In this document: positions 22,184 through 22,598 of the stretch, piece after piece
Layout: the number at the start of each line of letters is the position of its first letter
Numbering within the stretch: position 1 is the stretch's first letter
Origin: X23 sp050251575
GTDB lineage: Bacteria > Bacillota > Clostridia > SK-Y3
Reading direction: 5' to 3'
Length of the DNA: 22,598 bases
Assembly (NCBI GenBank): GCA_050251575.1
Contig: JBFWMP010000030.1
Span: forward strand, 1-22,598
Translations under genes and position numbers: made by a program
The notes under the pieces: model-generated
Database searches by the model: none
What the model was told of the DNA's origin: nothing
What the model saw: only the letters and a program-made list of their open reading frames with translations

Positions 22184-22350
22184 ATGAAATAGATTACTTA
22201 TTCACAATGTGGAGGTAACCTGCAAGCCCATCTTGCCCAAGTTGATTTATAGGCACGAGAAATGGTACGGAAATTATATGTCAAACCAGTCGTGAAAGAA
22301 TTCTACCGGATAAGGCAAGCAAGCAATTAGAATGGGTCGGTGTGATGAAT
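22184..22350 (+). pseudogene. Decayed TnpV-like transposon-encoded protein
   Basis: An ATG with GGAGG eight bases upstream opens a frame that reads ITYSQCGGNLQAHLAQVDL and AREMVRKLYVKPVVKEFYR, interrupted by TAG stops at codons 3 and 23. A frameshift near 22308 is followed in another frame by DKASKQLEWVGVMN. These pieces resemble, in order, the N-terminal, central and C-terminal segments of TnpV proteins (ITYTQ-G-Y, YLAEID-QA-EM, QMEWV-RMN), with an internal deletion. The gene is non-functional. The assignment is from recalled family pattern. Confidence 0.5.
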
Positions 22351-22355
22351 ACTCA

Positions 22356-22390
22356 TAAGAATGGCTTGCGCTTGACGCAAGCCATTCTTA
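22356..22390. terminator. Strong hairpin after the TnpV-like remnant
   Basis: A perfect 15-bp stem TAAGAATGGCTTGCG/CGCAAGCCATTCTTA (22356-22370 with 22376-22390) has a 5-nt loop and no clear T-run. It could be a terminator or the palindromic end of a small mobile element. Confidence 0.65.
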
Positions 22391-22440
22391 GCTATTACTT
22401 AATTCGTATAATATAAATAATGCGACATAGTTGCATTGGT

Positions 22441-22537
22441 TGTCATCCTGAACGTAGTGTAATGATCCCGCTGTCATCCTGAACGTAGTGAAGGATCTTA
22501 TACATAAAACTCAAGATTCTTCGCTACGCTCAGAATT
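22441..22537. repeat. Dispersed TGTCATCCTGAACG-type repeat, two direct copies and one inverted
   Basis: TGTCATCCTGAACGTAGTG occurs at 22441-22459 and again at 22472-22490, where it continues AAGGATCTTA. A related inverted copy, read on the minus strand as GAATTCTGAGCGTAGCGAAG, lies near 22514-22537. This family of short inverted repeats is common in intergenic DNA of many bacterial genomes, as recalled. The remainder to the window end holds no recognisable gene. Confidence 0.75.
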
Positions 22538-22598
22538 CCCACGCGTTATCCGCGCCACGATAAACGAATATTAATTGCATGACTCCTAGTATTTGGCT

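Overview
The window looks like part of a chromosome from an AT-rich, spore-forming, anaerobic member of the Clostridia. The evidence is a YtxC-type sporulation protein, strong AGGAGG ribosome binding sites, Gram-positive lipoprotein and ABC-transporter types, and heavy use of sigma-54 control. The species cannot be named from the sequence. Almost everything is on the minus strand; the exceptions are the RraA-like gene (547-1263), the small Cys-rich gene (21903-22049) and a decayed mobile-element remnant near the right end.

Region 1 (1-13140) is a catabolic island that reads as a single regulon. It contains an RraA-type aldolase/lyase, a tripartite tricarboxylate-type transporter (tctC-tctB-tctA), two dissimilar UroD/MtaA-type proteins, a D-2-hydroxyacid dehydrogenase and a LarA-type nickel-pincer hydroxyacid racemase/epimerase. 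In the middle sits one sigma-54 enhancer-binding protein (PrpR_N-PAS-AAA+-Fis HTH). Five -24/-12 (sigma-54) promoters are visible, one before each transcription unit and one firing leftwards out of the window. Four of them have dyad operator clusters about 140-215 bp upstream of the predicted start, the normal place for enhancer-binding protein sites. Hairpin terminators separate the units. The likely logic is import of an organic hydroxyacid, racemisation, oxidation to a 2-oxoacid and aldol or decarboxylative cleavage. Methyl transfer by the UroD-like proteins is possible. The substrate is not known.

Region 2 (13159-19124) is housekeeping: uvrA and uvrB (nucleotide excision repair) followed by a ytxC-like sporulation gene. 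A 62-bp near-perfect palindrome that looks like a REP/MITE element lies between uvrB and ytxC.

Region 3 (19280-22598) holds a MacA/YknX-like membrane fusion protein overlapping a MacB/YknZ-like permease, with no ATPase gene nearby. It also holds a 48-residue Cys-rich protein, and a repeat-rich tail with a broken TnpV-like reading frame, a 15-bp-stem hairpin and copies of a dispersed TGTCATCCTGAACG-type repeat. The right end is probably a scar of past mobile-element activity.
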